Shown piece by piece: positions 55,337 to 64,000 of a stretch of DNA of 64,000 nt. Under the pieces are notes generated by a model. It did not search any database. It saw nothing but the letters and a program-made list of their open reading frames with translations, and had not been told where the DNA came from. This DNA is from Cupriavidus malaysiensis (lineage in GTDB: Bacteria > Pseudomonadota > Gammaproteobacteria > Burkholderiales > Burkholderiaceae). Numbering within the stretch: position 1 is the first letter of the stretch; every line of letters starts with the position of its first letter. The position numbers were made by a program, and so were the translations under genes. Location of the stretch: assembly GCF_001854325.1 (NCBI RefSeq), contig NZ_CP017754.1, positions 2,852,001 to 2,916,000 on the forward strand. The letters are read 5' to 3'.

Positions 55337-56518
55337 TCACTGACGCTCGACTGCCAGCGCCACGCCCATGCCGCCACCGATACACAGCGAGGCCAGGCCC
55401 TTCTTCGCACCACTGCGCTTCATCTCGTGCAGCAGCGTCACCAGGATACGGCAGCCCGATGCGCCGATCGGGTGGCCGATGGCGATCGCACCGCCGTTGA
55501 CGTTGACCTTGGAGGTGTCCCAGCCCATCTGCTGGTGCACGGCCAGCGCCTGTGCGGCGAAGGCTTCGTTGATCTCCATCAGGTCGAGGTCATTGACACC
55601 CCAGCCGGCGCGCGACAGGCAGCGCTTGGAAGCCGGCACCGGCCCCATCCCCATCACCTTCGGGTCCACGCCCGCGTTGGCGTAGGACTTGATCGTCGCC
55701 AGCGGGGTCAGGCCCAGCTCCTTGGCCTTGGCAGCCGACATCACCACTACGGCCGCGGCGCCGTCGTTGAGCCCCGACGCGTTACCGGCGGTCACGGTGC
55801 CGCTCTTGTCGAAGGCGGGCTTCAGGCCAGCCATCGAGTCCACCGTGGCGCCATGGCGGACATACTCGTCCTGGTCGAAGGCGAGCGGTTCGCCCTTGCG
55901 CTGGGGGATCAGCACGGGAACGATCTCCTCGGCGAACTTGCCGGCCTTCTGCGCCGCTTCAGCCTTGTTCTGCGAGGCCACGGCGAAGGCGTCCTGGGCT
56001 TCGCGCGTGATGCCGTATTCCTTGGCCACGTTCTCCGCCGTGACGCCCATGTGGTACTGGTTGTAGACGTCCCAGAGGCCGTCGACGATCATCGAGTCGA
56101 CCAGCTTGGTGTCACCCATGCGGAAGCCGTCGCGCGAGCCCGGCAGTACGTGCGGTGCCGCGCTCATGTTCTCCTGGCCGCCGGCGACCACGATCTCGGC
56201 TTCGCCGGCGATGATGGCGTTGGCTGCCAGCATCACGGCCTTCAGGCCCGAGCCGCACACCTTGTTGATGGTCATGGCCGGCACCGAGCTCGGCAGGCCG
56301 GCCTTGAGCGAGGCCTGGCGGGCCGGGTTCTGGCCGGACGCCGCGGTCAGCACCTGACCCATGATCACTTCGCTGACCTGCTCGGGCTTGAGCCCGGCAC
56401 GCTCCAGCGCAGCCTTGATGACGATGGCGCCCAGTTCGGGGGCGGGAATCTTGGCGAGCGATCCGCCGAACTTGCCGACCGCGGTACGCGCGGCGGATAC
56501 GATGACAACGTCGGTCAT
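55337..56518 (-). CDS. phaA: Acetyl-CoA acetyltransferase (beta-ketothiolase)
   Basis: This 393-residue biosynthetic thiolase condenses two acetyl-CoA to acetoacetyl-CoA, the first committed step of PHB. Cys88 lies in [22 protein letters not shown] has the His, and SLCIGGGMG the second Cys. It begins [21 protein letters not shown], as in C. necator PhaA. It differs from the broad-range BktB at 46643. It lies 97 bp downstream of phaC and is cotranscribed with phaB. Confidence 0.97.
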   Translation of the reverse strand: MTDVVIVSAARTAVGKFGGSLAKIPAPELGAIVIKAALERAGLKPEQVSEVIMGQVLTAASGQNPARQASLKAGLPSSVPAMTINKVCGSGLKAVMLAANAIIAGEAEIVVAGGQENMSAAPHVLPGSRDGFRMGDTKLVDSMIVDGLWDVYNQYHMGVTAENVAKEYGITREAQDAFAVASQNKAEAAQKAGKFAEEIVPVLIPQRKGEPLAFDQDEYVRHGATVDSMAGLKPAFDKSGTVTAGNASGLNDGAAAVVVMSAAKAKELGLTPLATIKSYANAGVDPKVMGMGPVPASKRCLSRAGWGVNDLDLMEINEAFAAQALAVHQQMGWDTSKVNVNGGAIAIGHPIGASGCRILVTLLHEMKRSGAKKGLASLCIGGGMGVALAVERQ

Positions 56519-56615
56519 TTGGAGTCCTCTTGAAAAATGTCCGGATACCTGGCGTGGTAGGCGGAATGCACAACGGCCGGGCAGACAGGGTGGCGCGGCA
56601 TGGCCGCGCCGCCCG

Positions 56616-58394
56616 TCATGCCTTGGCCTTGACGTAGCGGCCCGGCGCCGGCTCGATGGCCGGATAGTGCTGGTTGCCGTAGCCCGGGGGCGCGGCCTTC
56701 CTGGTACCGGCATGCTTGCCCAGCCATGCCATCCAGTCGGGCCACCAGCTGCCGGGATGTTCCTGCGCCCCGCCCAGCCATTGCTGCGAGGTCGCGGGCA
56801 GCTTGTCGTTGGTCCAGTAGCTGCGCTTCTTCTTCGCCGGGGGATTGATCACGCCGGCGATGTGGCCGGAGGCTCCCAGCACGAAGCGCAGCTGGTTCTT
56901 CAGCAGCGCCGTGGACGCGAAGGCGGCGGTCCAGGGCACGATATGGTCCTCGCGCGAACCGTAGATGTAGGTCGGCACGTCGATGGCACCGAGATCCACC
57001 GGCGCATTGCACACACTCAGCTTGCCCGGCACCTTGAGCTCGTCCTGCAGATAGGTATGGCGCAGGTACCAGCAGTACCACGGGCCCGGCAGGTTGGTCG
57101 CGTCGCCGTTCCAGAACAGCAGGTCGAAAGGAACCGGGGTGTTGCCCTTCAGGTAGTTGTCGACCACATAGTTCCAGACCAGGTCGTTGGGCCGCAGGAA
57201 GGAGAAGGTGTTGGCCAGCTCCACGCCGCGCAGCAAGCCGCAAGGCGCACCGGCGCCACCGCCGATGGTGGCCTCGCGCAGCTTGACGTGGGCTTCGTCG
57301 ACGAAGACGTCGAGGATGCCGGTGTCGGAGAAGTCGAGCAGCGTGGTCAACAGCGTCAGGCTGGCGGCCGGGCGCACGCCGCGCGCAGCCAGCACGGCCA
57401 GCGCCGTGGCGATGATGGTGCCGCCGACGCAGAAGCCCAGCACGTTGATGCGGTCCTGCGCGCTGATCTCGCGCGTCACCTCGATGGCACGGATGGCGCC
57501 GTGCTCGATGTAGTCGTCCCAGGTGCGCTCGGCCATGCTGGCATCGGGGTTGCGCCACGACACCAGGAAGACCGTGTGGCCCTGCTCCACCGCGTGGCGC
57601 ACCAGCGAGCCTTCGGGTTGCAGGTCGAGGATGTAGTACTTGTTGATGCAGGGCGGCACCAGCAGCAGCGGGCGCGCATGCACCTTGTCGGTGAGCGGCT
57701 TGTACTGCAGCAGCTGGAAGTACTCGTTCTCGTAGACCACCGCGCCTTCGCTGACGGCGACGTTGCGGCCGACCTCGAAGGCGGTCTCGTCGGTCTGGGA
57801 AATCTTGCCGCGCCCCATGTCCTCGAGCATGTTGCGCACGCCCGCGCGCAGCGATTCGCCGCCGGACTCGATCAGCTTCTGCTGCGCCTCGGGATTGGTG
57901 GCGAGGAAGTTGGCCGGCGACATCGCATCGACCCACTGCGATACGGCGAAACGGATGCGCTGGCGCGTCTTGGCATCGGCTTCGACCGCGTCGGCCAGCT
58001 CGTTCATGGCGCGCGCATTGAGCAGGTAGAAAGCCGCGGCGAAGCGGTAGGGCACATTGCGGTGCCAGGCATCGCCGGCGAAGCGGCGGTCCTTGAGCGG
58101 GATGCCCGGCTCGCCCTGCCCCTCCGACATCGCCCGCCACAGCAGGCCGAAGTCATGCAGGTAGCGCTGCTGGATCTCGGCCAACTGCCCTGGCGCCACC
58201 TTCAGGCCGGAAAATACGGGCCCGGACGCCAGGCCGTCGAAGCCAGGGAATCCCTGGGCCGCTGCCGCGCCGTTGGCTTGCGCCTGGCGGGACCATGCCA
58301 GCCATGCGGCTGGATCGAATGGCCCCGGCGGAATTGAAAATGGTCGGAACTGGTCTTCCTGGGAGGAAGCTGCCGCACCCTTGCCGGTCGCCAT
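56616..58394 (-). CDS. phaC: Class I polyhydroxyalkanoate synthase
   Basis: This 592-residue enzyme polymerises (R)-3-hydroxyacyl-CoA to PHA on the granule surface. The lipase-like box FCVGGT holds nucleophilic Cys322. The catalytic Asp is in [11 protein letters not shown] and the His in [12 protein letters not shown]. The N-terminal ~190 residues are the variable domain typical of class I synthases (about 590 residues, no PhaE needed). It is the first gene of phaCAB, 166 bp after the promoter -10 box. Its start at 58394 matches the family. Confidence 0.97.
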   Translation of the reverse strand: MATGKGAAASSQEDQFRPFSIPPGPFDPAAWLAWSRQAQANGAAAAQGFPGFDGLASGPVFSGLKVAPGQLAEIQQRYLHDFGLLWRAMSEGQGEPGIPLKDRRFAGDAWHRNVPYRFAAAFYLLNARAMNELADAVEADAKTRQRIRFAVSQWVDAMSPANFLATNPEAQQKLIESGGESLRAGVRNMLEDMGRGKISQTDETAFEVGRNVAVSEGAVVYENEYFQLLQYKPLTDKVHARPLLLVPPCINKYYILDLQPEGSLVRHAVEQGHTVFLVSWRNPDASMAERTWDDYIEHGAIRAIEVTREISAQDRINVLGFCVGGTIIATALAVLAARGVRPAASLTLLTTLLDFSDTGILDVFVDEAHVKLREATIGGGAGAPCGLLRGVELANTFSFLRPNDLVWNYVVDNYLKGNTPVPFDLLFWNGDATNLPGPWYCWYLRHTYLQDELKVPGKLSVCNAPVDLGAIDVPTYIYGSREDHIVPWTAAFASTALLKNQLRFVLGASGHIAGVINPPAKKKRSYWTNDKLPATSQQWLGGAQEHPGSWWPDWMAWLGKHAGTRKAAPPGYGNQHYPAIEPAPGRYVKAKA

Positions 58395-58709
58395 GATGTC
58401 GTCGTCTCTCTGCCGTTTTGTTCACGAAGACAGACCGGATCGGTGATCCGGCCGGCCCCTGGACTGGCCCGCCTCGCGCCTCGGCTGTCAGCGTGATGCG
58501 GTATGCTTGCCGGCGGCGCCCGGGGCACAAAGCGGCCGCTCTGGAGGCCAGTCCGACCCATTGTTGCCTTGCAATGTCTGCGCTGTCAATGCGGATTATT
58601 TCGTGCCGCCGGCCTGGCGCGCAGACGCTCCCCGGCCCGCTCCGGGAGCGGCCGTCGAGGCCTGGCCGGCGCCCTGCCGCGGAGTTTGCACGAGAAGGAT
58701 GAAAACCTG
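58395..58709. other. Divergent promoter region of phaC and a small membrane protein
   Basis: These 315 bases hold the phaC leader (about 165 nt) and promoter at 58560-58589, and upstream DNA of the small gene at 58710. No other gene is supported. Confidence 0.7.
58560..58589 (-). promoter_or_regulatory. phaC promoter (TTGACA-18-AACAAT)
   Basis: On the minus strand TTGACA (58584-58589), an 18-bp spacer and AACAAT (58560-58565) match the C. necator phaC1 promoter in both boxes and spacing, as I remember it. The stretch TTGCAAGGCAACAATGG around the -10 box is also the same by memory. Confidence 0.9.
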
Positions 58710-58928
58710 ATGTATATCGTTGCCATCGGCTGGCTGTACGTGGCGCTGATGATGGCCATCACCGAACACAATGTGGTCGCCGGCGTGGCGACCTTCGTGC
58801 TGTACGGGCTCGGTCCCGTGGCCCTGCTGCTGTACATCCTCGGCACACCGGCGCGCCGACGCCGGCGCCGGTCGCGCGAGCAGGCCGGCATGGCGGCGAA
58901 GGCGCCGCCGGCAGACGGCCCGCAGTGA
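58710..58928 (+). CDS. Small membrane protein of unknown function
   Basis: This 72-residue protein has two hydrophobic helices (MYIVAIGWLYVALMMAIT, then VVAGVATFVLYGLGPVALLLYILG) and a basic tail (RRRRRRSREQ). AAGGA lies about 11 bases before ATG at 58710. Small proteins of this type are common in Burkholderiaceae without a known role. It is divergent from phaC and converges with pgeF. Confidence 0.75.
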   Translation: MYIVAIGWLYVALMMAITEHNVVAGVATFVLYGLGPVALLLYILGTPARRRRRRSREQAGMAAKAPPADGPQ

Positions 58929-58976
58929 CCCCCCTTCAGCGGGGCAACATCGTGCGGCGGCTGGTTTGCTGCGCGC

Positions 58977-59795
58977 TCAGGATGCGAGCCAGACCAGGGT
59001 GGCCATGCGCCCGGTGACGCCATCGCGCCGGTAGGAGTAGAAGCGCTCGGCATCGGCCACCGTGCAGGCGTCGCCGCCGTAGACCGCGTGGCAGCCGGCG
59101 CGCGCCAGGCGCACCCGGGCCAGCGCATGGATGTCGGCGTAGTACTTGCCCGGGGCGCCAGCCCGGAAGGCCGCGGCGACCGCGGCCTGCTCGCCGCGAC
59201 CGGCCGCGTCGGCCTCGGCCAGGAAGGCTTCGCGTACCTCGGCGCCCACCTCGAAAGCTGCCGGCCCGATCGCCGGCCCCAGCCAGGCCAGCCACCCGGG
59301 CGCGCCACCGGCACCGCTCCTGGCACCGGCCATGCGTGCCAGCGTGGCCTCGATCACCCCGGCGCACAGCCCGCGCCAGCCGGCATGCGCGGCGCCGACC
59401 ACGGTACCGGCGCGATCACACAGCAGCACCGGCAGGCAGTCCGCCGTCATCACCGCGCAGACCTGGCCCGCCTCCACGCTGATACAAGCGTCGGCACGCG
59501 GCGGCGCCGGCTCGGCGCCGCCGGCCTGCCCGGCCGTAGCCACGCCGCAGCCGTGCACCTGGTCGAGCCAGCGCGGCGCGCGCGGCAAGACCGCCTCCAG
59601 GCGCGCGCGATTGGCCTGCACGGCCGCCGCATCGTCGCCCACGTGCAGGCCCAGGTTCAGCCCACCTGCCGCACCGCCGGCCAGGCCATAGGGCCCGGCA
59701 CTGACGCCGCCCTGGCGCGTGGTGGACAAGGCGCGCACCTGCGCGGGCGCCGGCCAGTCCGGGACCAGCCAGCCGGCATCAGGCTTCGTCGTCAT
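58977..59795 (-). CDS. pgeF: Peptidoglycan editing factor (laccase-domain, PgeF/YfiH family)
   Basis: This 272-residue protein has the multicopper-like PF02578 fold. The conserved metal/active-site residues are in [24 protein letters not shown] and AAHAGWRGL. Members correct misincorporated L-Ser at the L-Ala position of peptidoglycan precursors and have purine nucleoside activity. The start at 59795 lies inside the end of rluD (17-bp overlap), so it is translationally coupled to rluD. The usual rluD-pgeF pairing supports the identification. Confidence 0.93.
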   Translation of the reverse strand: MTTKPDAGWLVPDWPAPAQVRALSTTRQGGVSAGPYGLAGGAAGGLNLGLHVGDDAAAVQANRARLEAVLPRAPRWLDQVHGCGVATAGQAGGAEPAPPRADACISVEAGQVCAVMTADCLPVLLCDRAGTVVGAAHAGWRGLCAGVIEATLARMAGARSGAGGAPGWLAWLGPAIGPAAFEVGAEVREAFLAEADAAGRGEQAAVAAAFRAGAPGKYYADIHALARVRLARAGCHAVYGGDACTVADAERFYSYRRDGVTGRMATLVWLAS

Positions 59796-60999
59796 CCCAG
59801 TCCTCATCGTCGCCATACTCGCCACCGACTTCGTAGCCGTACTCGCCCTCGCCGCCCTCATCGCCCTCCTCTTCCTCGTCGCCCGGCGCGGTGAACTCCA
59901 GGGCATCGATCAGGGCCTGCAGGTCGGCCGGCGGCGGCGCCTGCCAGGACACCGCCTTGCCGCTGACCGGATGGATCAGCCCGAGCTTGTAGGCGTGCAG
60001 GGCCTGCCGCTCCAGCGGCACCGGCAGCGGCGCCTTGACGGCCTGGCGCATGCCGCGCTGCGTGGCGCGGTGGTAGACCGGGTCGGCCAGCAGCGGGTGG
60101 CCGATCGATTCGAAGTGCACGCGGATCTGGTGGGTACGCCCGGTTTCAAGCTGGCACAGCACCATCGATACGGTGGCACGCCCCAGCCTGGCCACGCCCA
60201 CGGTGCGGAAATGGGTGCGCGAGGGCTTGCCGCTGCTGGTACGCACGATGGCCATGCGGATGCGCTCGCGCGGATCGCGGCCGATCGGCGCGTCGATGGT
60301 GCCCTCGTCAGGCGTCTCCCCCCACACCAGCGCGATATAGGTGCGCTTGACGGTGCGCGCCTGCAACTGGCGCACCAGTTCGGTCTGCGCGGTCAGCGTG
60401 CGGGCCACCACCATCAGGCCGGTGGTTTCCTTGTCAAGGCGGTGCACGATGCCGGCGCGCGGCAGGGCAGCCGCGGCGGGATAGCGGTACAGCAGGCCGT
60501 TGAGCACGGTACCGCTCCAGTTGCCGGCGGCCGGGTGCACCACCAGTCCGGCCGGCTTGTCGATGACCAGCAGCGCGTCGTCTTCATGTACCACAGAGAG
60601 GGGGACGTCCTCCGCGGTGAAGGCCTGCGTCTCGGGCGCGGCCTGCGGGCGCACCTCGATGCGCTGGCCCAGTTGCACAGCGGTGCGCACGCGTGCCGGC
60701 GCGCCATCGACCGTGACCGCGCCATCCTCGATCCACTGCTGGATGCGGCTGCGGGAAAACTCGTGGAAATGCCGCGCCAGCAGCTTGTCCAGCCGCTCTC
60801 CGTGGTCGGCCCCGTTCACCTCCAGTTCGAGCGGCAGGAAATCGCCGGCGACCGGCGCGCCGGTGTCCGCGCCGCCCTCCTCGTCCTGCGTTTCGAGACC
60901 TTCCGCCGCCGGCTGGGCGGCGTCCTGCTGCGTGATGTCCGCGCCACCGGCTGGTGACTTGGGGCTTCGGCTATAATGCTTGACGCTATTTTTTTTCAT
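59779..60999 (-). CDS. rluD: 23S rRNA pseudouridine synthase D
   Basis: This 406-residue enzyme modifies U1911/1915/1917 of 23S rRNA. An S4-like domain occupies about 60-130 ([27 protein letters not shown]). The catalytic domain has [17 protein letters not shown], which holds the essential Asp. An unusual ~30-residue acidic C-terminal tail ([13 protein letters not shown]...[10 protein letters not shown]) follows. The N-terminus before the S4 domain is also longer than in E. coli. ATG at 60999 is chosen; 61017 is possible. It is divergent from bamD. Confidence 0.93.
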   Translation of the reverse strand: MKKNSVKHYSRSPKSPAGGADITQQDAAQPAAEGLETQDEEGGADTGAPVAGDFLPLELEVNGADHGERLDKLLARHFHEFSRSRIQQWIEDGAVTVDGAPARVRTAVQLGQRIEVRPQAAPETQAFTAEDVPLSVVHEDDALLVIDKPAGLVVHPAAGNWSGTVLNGLLYRYPAAAALPRAGIVHRLDKETTGLMVVARTLTAQTELVRQLQARTVKRTYIALVWGETPDEGTIDAPIGRDPRERIRMAIVRTSSGKPSRTHFRTVGVARLGRATVSMVLCQLETGRTHQIRVHFESIGHPLLADPVYHRATQRGMRQAVKAPLPVPLERQALHAYKLGLIHPVSGKAVSWQAPPPADLQALIDALEFTAPGDEEEEGDEGGEGEYGYEVGGEYGDDEDWDDDEA

Positions 61000-61015
61000 C
61001 CGGGATTCGTTGCCC

Positions 61016-61846
61016 ATGCAAACGATGAGCATGAAACGCGCCAGTTGGCGCGCGAGAATTGGAGCGATTCTGCTCGCAGGCGGCGCCGTCATGCTGTCGG
61101 CATGCGGCCTGCTGGCCGACCAGCCCGACGAGACCGCTGGTTGGTCGGCGAATAAATTATATTCGGAAGCGAAGGACGCACTGGATGGCGCCGATTACAC
61201 GCGCGCGGTCAAGCTGTACGAAAAGCTGGAGAGCCGCTACCCGTTCGGGCGCTATGCGCAGCAAGCCCAGATCGACACGGCCTACGCCAACTACAAGGAT
61301 GGCGAGACGGCGGCCGCGCTGGCGGCCGTGGACCGCTTCATCCAGCTGCACCCGAACCACGCCAACATCGATTACGCCTACTACCTGAAGGGCCTGATCA
61401 ACTTCAACGACAACCTGGGCTGGCTGGGCCGCTTCTCGGGCCAGGACCTGAGCGAACGCGATCCGAAGGCAGCACGCGCGGCCTTCGACGCCTTCAATAC
61501 CCTGGTCACGCAGTACCCGGACAGCAAGTACACGCCTGACGCGCGCGCGCGCATGCAGTACATCGTCAACTCGCTGGCCGAACACGAGGTCCACGCCGCT
61601 CGCTACTATTTCCGCCGCGGCGCCTACCTGGCAGCAGCCAACCGCGCCCAGCAGTCGCTCAAGGACTACGACGGCGCGCCGGCCAACGAGGAAGCGCTGT
61701 ACATCATGGTGCGCTCGTACGACCTGCTGGGCCTGAACGACCTGCGCGACGACGCCGCCCGTGTGCTGGAGAAGAACTACCCGAACAGCGACTTCATCAA
61801 GTATGGCGAGCGCCGCAAGGACAAGTCCTGGTGGCAGCTGTTCTGA
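61016..61846 (+). CDS. bamD: Outer membrane protein assembly factor BamD (ComL)
   Basis: This 276-residue lipoprotein of the BAM complex inserts beta-barrel proteins into the outer membrane. The signal peptide ends in a lipobox (VMLSACGLL), so Cys is lipidated. The mature part consists of TPR helices ([45 protein letters not shown] and the C-terminal set). The promoter -10 TATAAT lies at 60972-60977, within the start of the divergent rluD gene. The ATG at 61016 is used; 61031 is an alternative. It is essential in relatives. Confidence 0.96.
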   Translation: MQTMSMKRASWRARIGAILLAGGAVMLSACGLLADQPDETAGWSANKLYSEAKDALDGADYTRAVKLYEKLESRYPFGRYAQQAQIDTAYANYKDGETAAALAAVDRFIQLHPNHANIDYAYYLKGLINFNDNLGWLGRFSGQDLSERDPKAARAAFDAFNTLVTQYPDSKYTPDARARMQYIVNSLAEHEVHAARYYFRRGAYLAAANRAQQSLKDYDGAPANEEALYIMVRSYDLLGLNDLRDDAARVLEKNYPNSDFIKYGERRKDKSWWQLF

Positions 61847-61888
61847 GGCCGCCCCTGCCGCTGTGCGTGGCAGGGGCCCGATAGAAGA

Positions 61889-61921
61889 AAAGAAAGCCCG
61901 ACGATGTCGGGCTTTCTTTTT
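61889..61921. terminator. Bidirectional terminator between bamD and dinG
   Basis: AAAGAAAGCCCGAC and GTCGGGCTTTCTTTT form the stem around a GAT loop. T and A runs on the two sides serve both converging genes. Confidence 0.93.
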
Positions 61922-61977
61922 GTCAGATTTCCGCGGGGACGCACCGGCGACGCACCGGGGACGGCCGCCGTGCGGCA

Positions 61978-64000
61978 TCACACCGCGTCGCCGTCACCCT
62001 CGCCGCCATCGCCGCCATCGTCGCCCGTCGCCACAGGCTGGCCGCGCAGGTCCGACAGGAAGCGCAGCACCGTCTGCTCCTCGCGCGTGCGCGCGAACGG
62101 CGGCAGGCTCTGCCAGATCTGCCGGCCATAGGGCTTCTCCACCAGGCGCGTATCGCAGATCACCAGCACGCCGCGGTCGGTCTCCGAGCGGATCAGGCGG
62201 CCCGCTCCCTGCTTCAGGGTGATGACGGCGTGCGGCAGCTGGTGCACGGCAAAGGGGCTGAGGCCCTTCTTCTGCAGCACCTCCATGCGCGCGGCCAGCA
62301 CCGGGTCGTCGGGGGGCGCGAACGGCAGCTTGTCGATGATGACGAGCGAAAGGGCTTCGCCACGCACGTCCACGCCCTCCCAGAAACTCTGGCTGCCCAC
62401 CAGTACGGCATTGCCAAGTTCGCGGAAGCGATCCAGCAGTTCGGTGCGGCTGGCCTGGCCTTGCACCAGCAGCGGCAATTCGAGCCCGCGCTCGGCGAAG
62501 GCATCGTAGAGCATGTCCGACGCACGTTGCACGGCACGCAAGGTGGTGCACAGCAGGAAGGCACGCCCGCCGGCGGCCTCGATCAGCGGCAGCGCCGCCT
62601 CCACCACCGCCTCGGTGAAATGGGGCGCCTGTGGCGCCGGCAATCCTCGCGGCACGTACAGCAAGCCCTGCGACGCATAGTCGAAGGGACTGGGCAGGGT
62701 CAGCGAGCGATCCTTGTCCAGGCCGAGCTGGGCGGCATAGTGTGTGAAGTTACCCTTCACCGACAGCGTCGCCGAGGTGAAGATCCAGGCGCGCGGCGGG
62801 CCCTCGCGCTGGCGCGTGAAGATCGGTGCGATCGACAGCGGCGTGCGGTGCAGTTGCACCGTGTGCGAAAAGACCTCGACCCAGCGCACGGTGTCCGGGC
62901 CGAACGCATCGGCGGGCACGGCAGGGACTTCCTCGCCGGTGGCCGCGGCCGGCCGCGGCGGCGCCGGCTGCTCGCGCCAGGCGGCCAGCCGCTGCGCCAG
63001 TTCGACCGCGCGGCGGTGACACTGCTGCAGCGATTCGGCACGTTCGGCCTGCGACTCGAGCAGCTCGACGAATTCGGACAGGGCGGCATCGACCGCATCC
63101 AGCGTCTCGTTGAAGACCGGCGCGATGCGGGGATCCGCCTCGATCTGGCTGATCGCCATGCGCGTGCTGTCCTTGGAGAAGGCCAGCCGCAGGTCGCGTG
63201 CGGCGCGTTCCAGCGGCGCACCGAGGCGCACCCAGTCGACGGCATCGCGCGCGTGCGACAGGCCTTCGGCCACGGTATCGCGCGCCAGCTCCAGCAGCTG
63301 GCTGGTCGACAGTGTCTCGCCGAAGAACAGGGTGGCAGTATCGGGCAGCTGGTGGGCTTCGTCGAAGATCACGGTATTGGCGGCCGGCAGCAGCTCGGCC
63401 ATGCCGGTATCACGCAGCACCACATCGGCGAAGAAGAGGTGGTGGTTCACCACCACCATGTCGGCCTGCTGCGCCTCCTTGCGCGCCCGCATGACGAAGC
63501 ATTCCTTGTAGTGCGGGCATTCGGTGCCGAGACAGTTGTCGCGGGTCGAGGTGACGAGCTGCCACACCGGGGCATTCTCGGGCACCGCGGCGAGTTCGGC
63601 CTTGTCTCCCGTCGAAGTGACCTTGGCGAAACGCCCGATCTCGCGCAACCATGCCGCATCCTGCCGCGACGCCAGCTTGCCCGCCACCTCAGCCCGCTCC
63701 AGGTGGTAGTGGCATAAATAGTTGGCGCGCCCCTTGAGCAAGGCTACCGAGATCGGCACGTTGAGCGCGCGACGCACGGTCGGGATGTCACGCTGGAACA
63801 GCTGGTCCTGCAGGTTCTTGGTACCGGTCGACAGGATCACCTTGCCGCCCCACAACATGGCGGGCACCAGGTAGGCGAAGGTCTTGCCGGTGCCGGTGCC
63901 TGCTTCGACGATCACCGTCTCGCTATCCTCGATGGCACCGGCCACGGCCTGCGCCATGCTCGCCTGGGCATCGCGCGGGCGATAGCCGGGAATCGCCTGG
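61978..64000 (-). CDS. dinG: ATP-dependent helicase of the DinG/YoaA (XPD-like) family, N-terminus cut by window edge
   Basis: At least 674 residues are visible; the frame is open to base 64000, so the start is outside. Helicase motif I is EAGTGTGKTFAYLVPA and motif II DEAH in VIFDEAHQLPD. Motifs V/VI include FWEGVDVRG and KQGAGRLIRSETDRG. Four Cys for the [4Fe-4S] cluster are expected; visible ones are CHYHLERA and CLGTECPHYKEC. It unwinds DNA 5'-3' and resolves R-loops or replication conflicts. The C-terminus is Gly/Asp-rich (DDGGDGGEGDGDAV). Confidence 0.94.
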   Translation of the reverse strand, partial: QAIPGYRPRDAQASMAQAVAGAIEDSETVIVEAGTGTGKTFAYLVPAMLWGGKVILSTGTKNLQDQLFQRDIPTVRRALNVPISVALLKGRANYLCHYHLERAEVAGKLASRQDAAWLREIGRFAKVTSTGDKAELAAVPENAPVWQLVTSTRDNCLGTECPHYKECFVMRARKEAQQADMVVVNHHLFFADVVLRDTGMAELLPAANTVIFDEAHQLPDTATLFFGETLSTSQLLELARDTVAEGLSHARDAVDWVRLGAPLERAARDLRLAFSKDSTRMAISQIEADPRIAPVFNETLDAVDAALSEFVELLESQAERAESLQQCHRRAVELAQRLAAWREQPAPPRPAAATGEEVPAVPADAFGPDTVRWVEVFSHTVQLHRTPLSIAPIFTRQREGPPRAWIFTSATLSVKGNFTHYAAQLGLDKDRSLTLPSPFDYASQGLLYVPRGLPAPQAPHFTEAVVEAALPLIEAAGGRAFLLCTTLRAVQRASDMLYDAFAERGLELPLLVQGQASRTELLDRFRELGNAVLVGSQSFWEGVDVRGEALSLVIIDKLPFAPPDDPVLAARMEVLQKKGLSPFAVHQLPHAVITLKQGAGRLIRSETDRGVLVICDTRLVEKPYGRQIWQSLPPFARTREEQTVLRFLSDLRGQPVATGDDGGDGGEGDGDAV

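Noticed and set aside
56361..58337. 658-codon open frame on the plus strand opposite phaC
   Set aside because: It is the antisense of phaC in a GC-rich gene, with no domain or start site; such shadow frames are expected at this base composition.

Overview
The window is GC-rich and densely coded, and it reads as a chromosomal segment of a betaproteobacterium of the family Burkholderiaceae, most likely a Cupriavidus (or close Ralstonia-type) species. The main support is the polyhydroxybutyrate cluster phaC-phaA-phaB followed by phaR. It is preceded by a TTGACA-18-AACAAT promoter like the one I recall for phaC1 of Cupriavidus necator, with a thiolase that I recognise as BktB about 6 kb away. No ribosomal RNA, CRISPR array, intact insertion sequence or prophage was seen.

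Layout. 1-5348: end of an MFS transporter, a GntR/FCD regulator, a fused 5-oxoprolinase subunit B/C gene and a biotin carboxylase with its own biotinyl domain. 5663-6580: an unusual two-gene module (a HicA-like small protein and an HTH protein) behind a strong promoter with an overlapping perfect dyad; it looks like a toxin-antitoxin operon of a family I cannot name. 6885-13513: hydrolase, a MerR/old-yellow-enzyme divergent pair, lolC without lolD, a secreted unknown, an AraC regulator and an aldolase remnant. 13842-16354: sulfonate-type binding protein plus arylsulfatase (sulfur scavenging). 16461-31393: a run of mostly single-gene metabolic, stress and transport units (PhzF, KatG, FIST, NUC nuclease, ArsR/OYE, two DMT exporters, a MocR regulator, RidA, sterol desaturase family). 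31821-34226: EF-hand protein, response regulator and sensor kinase. 34318-36180: ilvD.

36324-37412 is the most unusual stretch. It has three identical tRNA-Leu(CAG) genes in exact 253-bp tandem repeats, followed by three 107-nt units. These units keep a tRNA-like acceptor stem and the 3' half of the T arm, but the rest of the tRNA core is replaced by a highly structured palindromic insert. Five of the six units are followed by the same intrinsic terminator.

37417-47827: two diguanylate cyclases, serB, a Fur-box-preceded PepSY membrane operon, a Cys/Met-metabolism PLP enzyme and bktB. 47969-53531: rimO and an accessory patch (LysR, isochorismatase-like, a possible Rid remnant, RcnB-like, unknown membrane protein). 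53647-58394: phaR and phaCAB, converting acetyl-CoA to PHB (PhaA thiolase, PhaB reductase, PhaC synthase) under the repressor PhaR; BktB can supply longer 3-ketoacyl-CoA. 58710-64000: conserved housekeeping genes pgeF, rluD, bamD and dinG (cut by the window end).

Functions come from reading the translated sequences and remembered family motifs. No database search was run.
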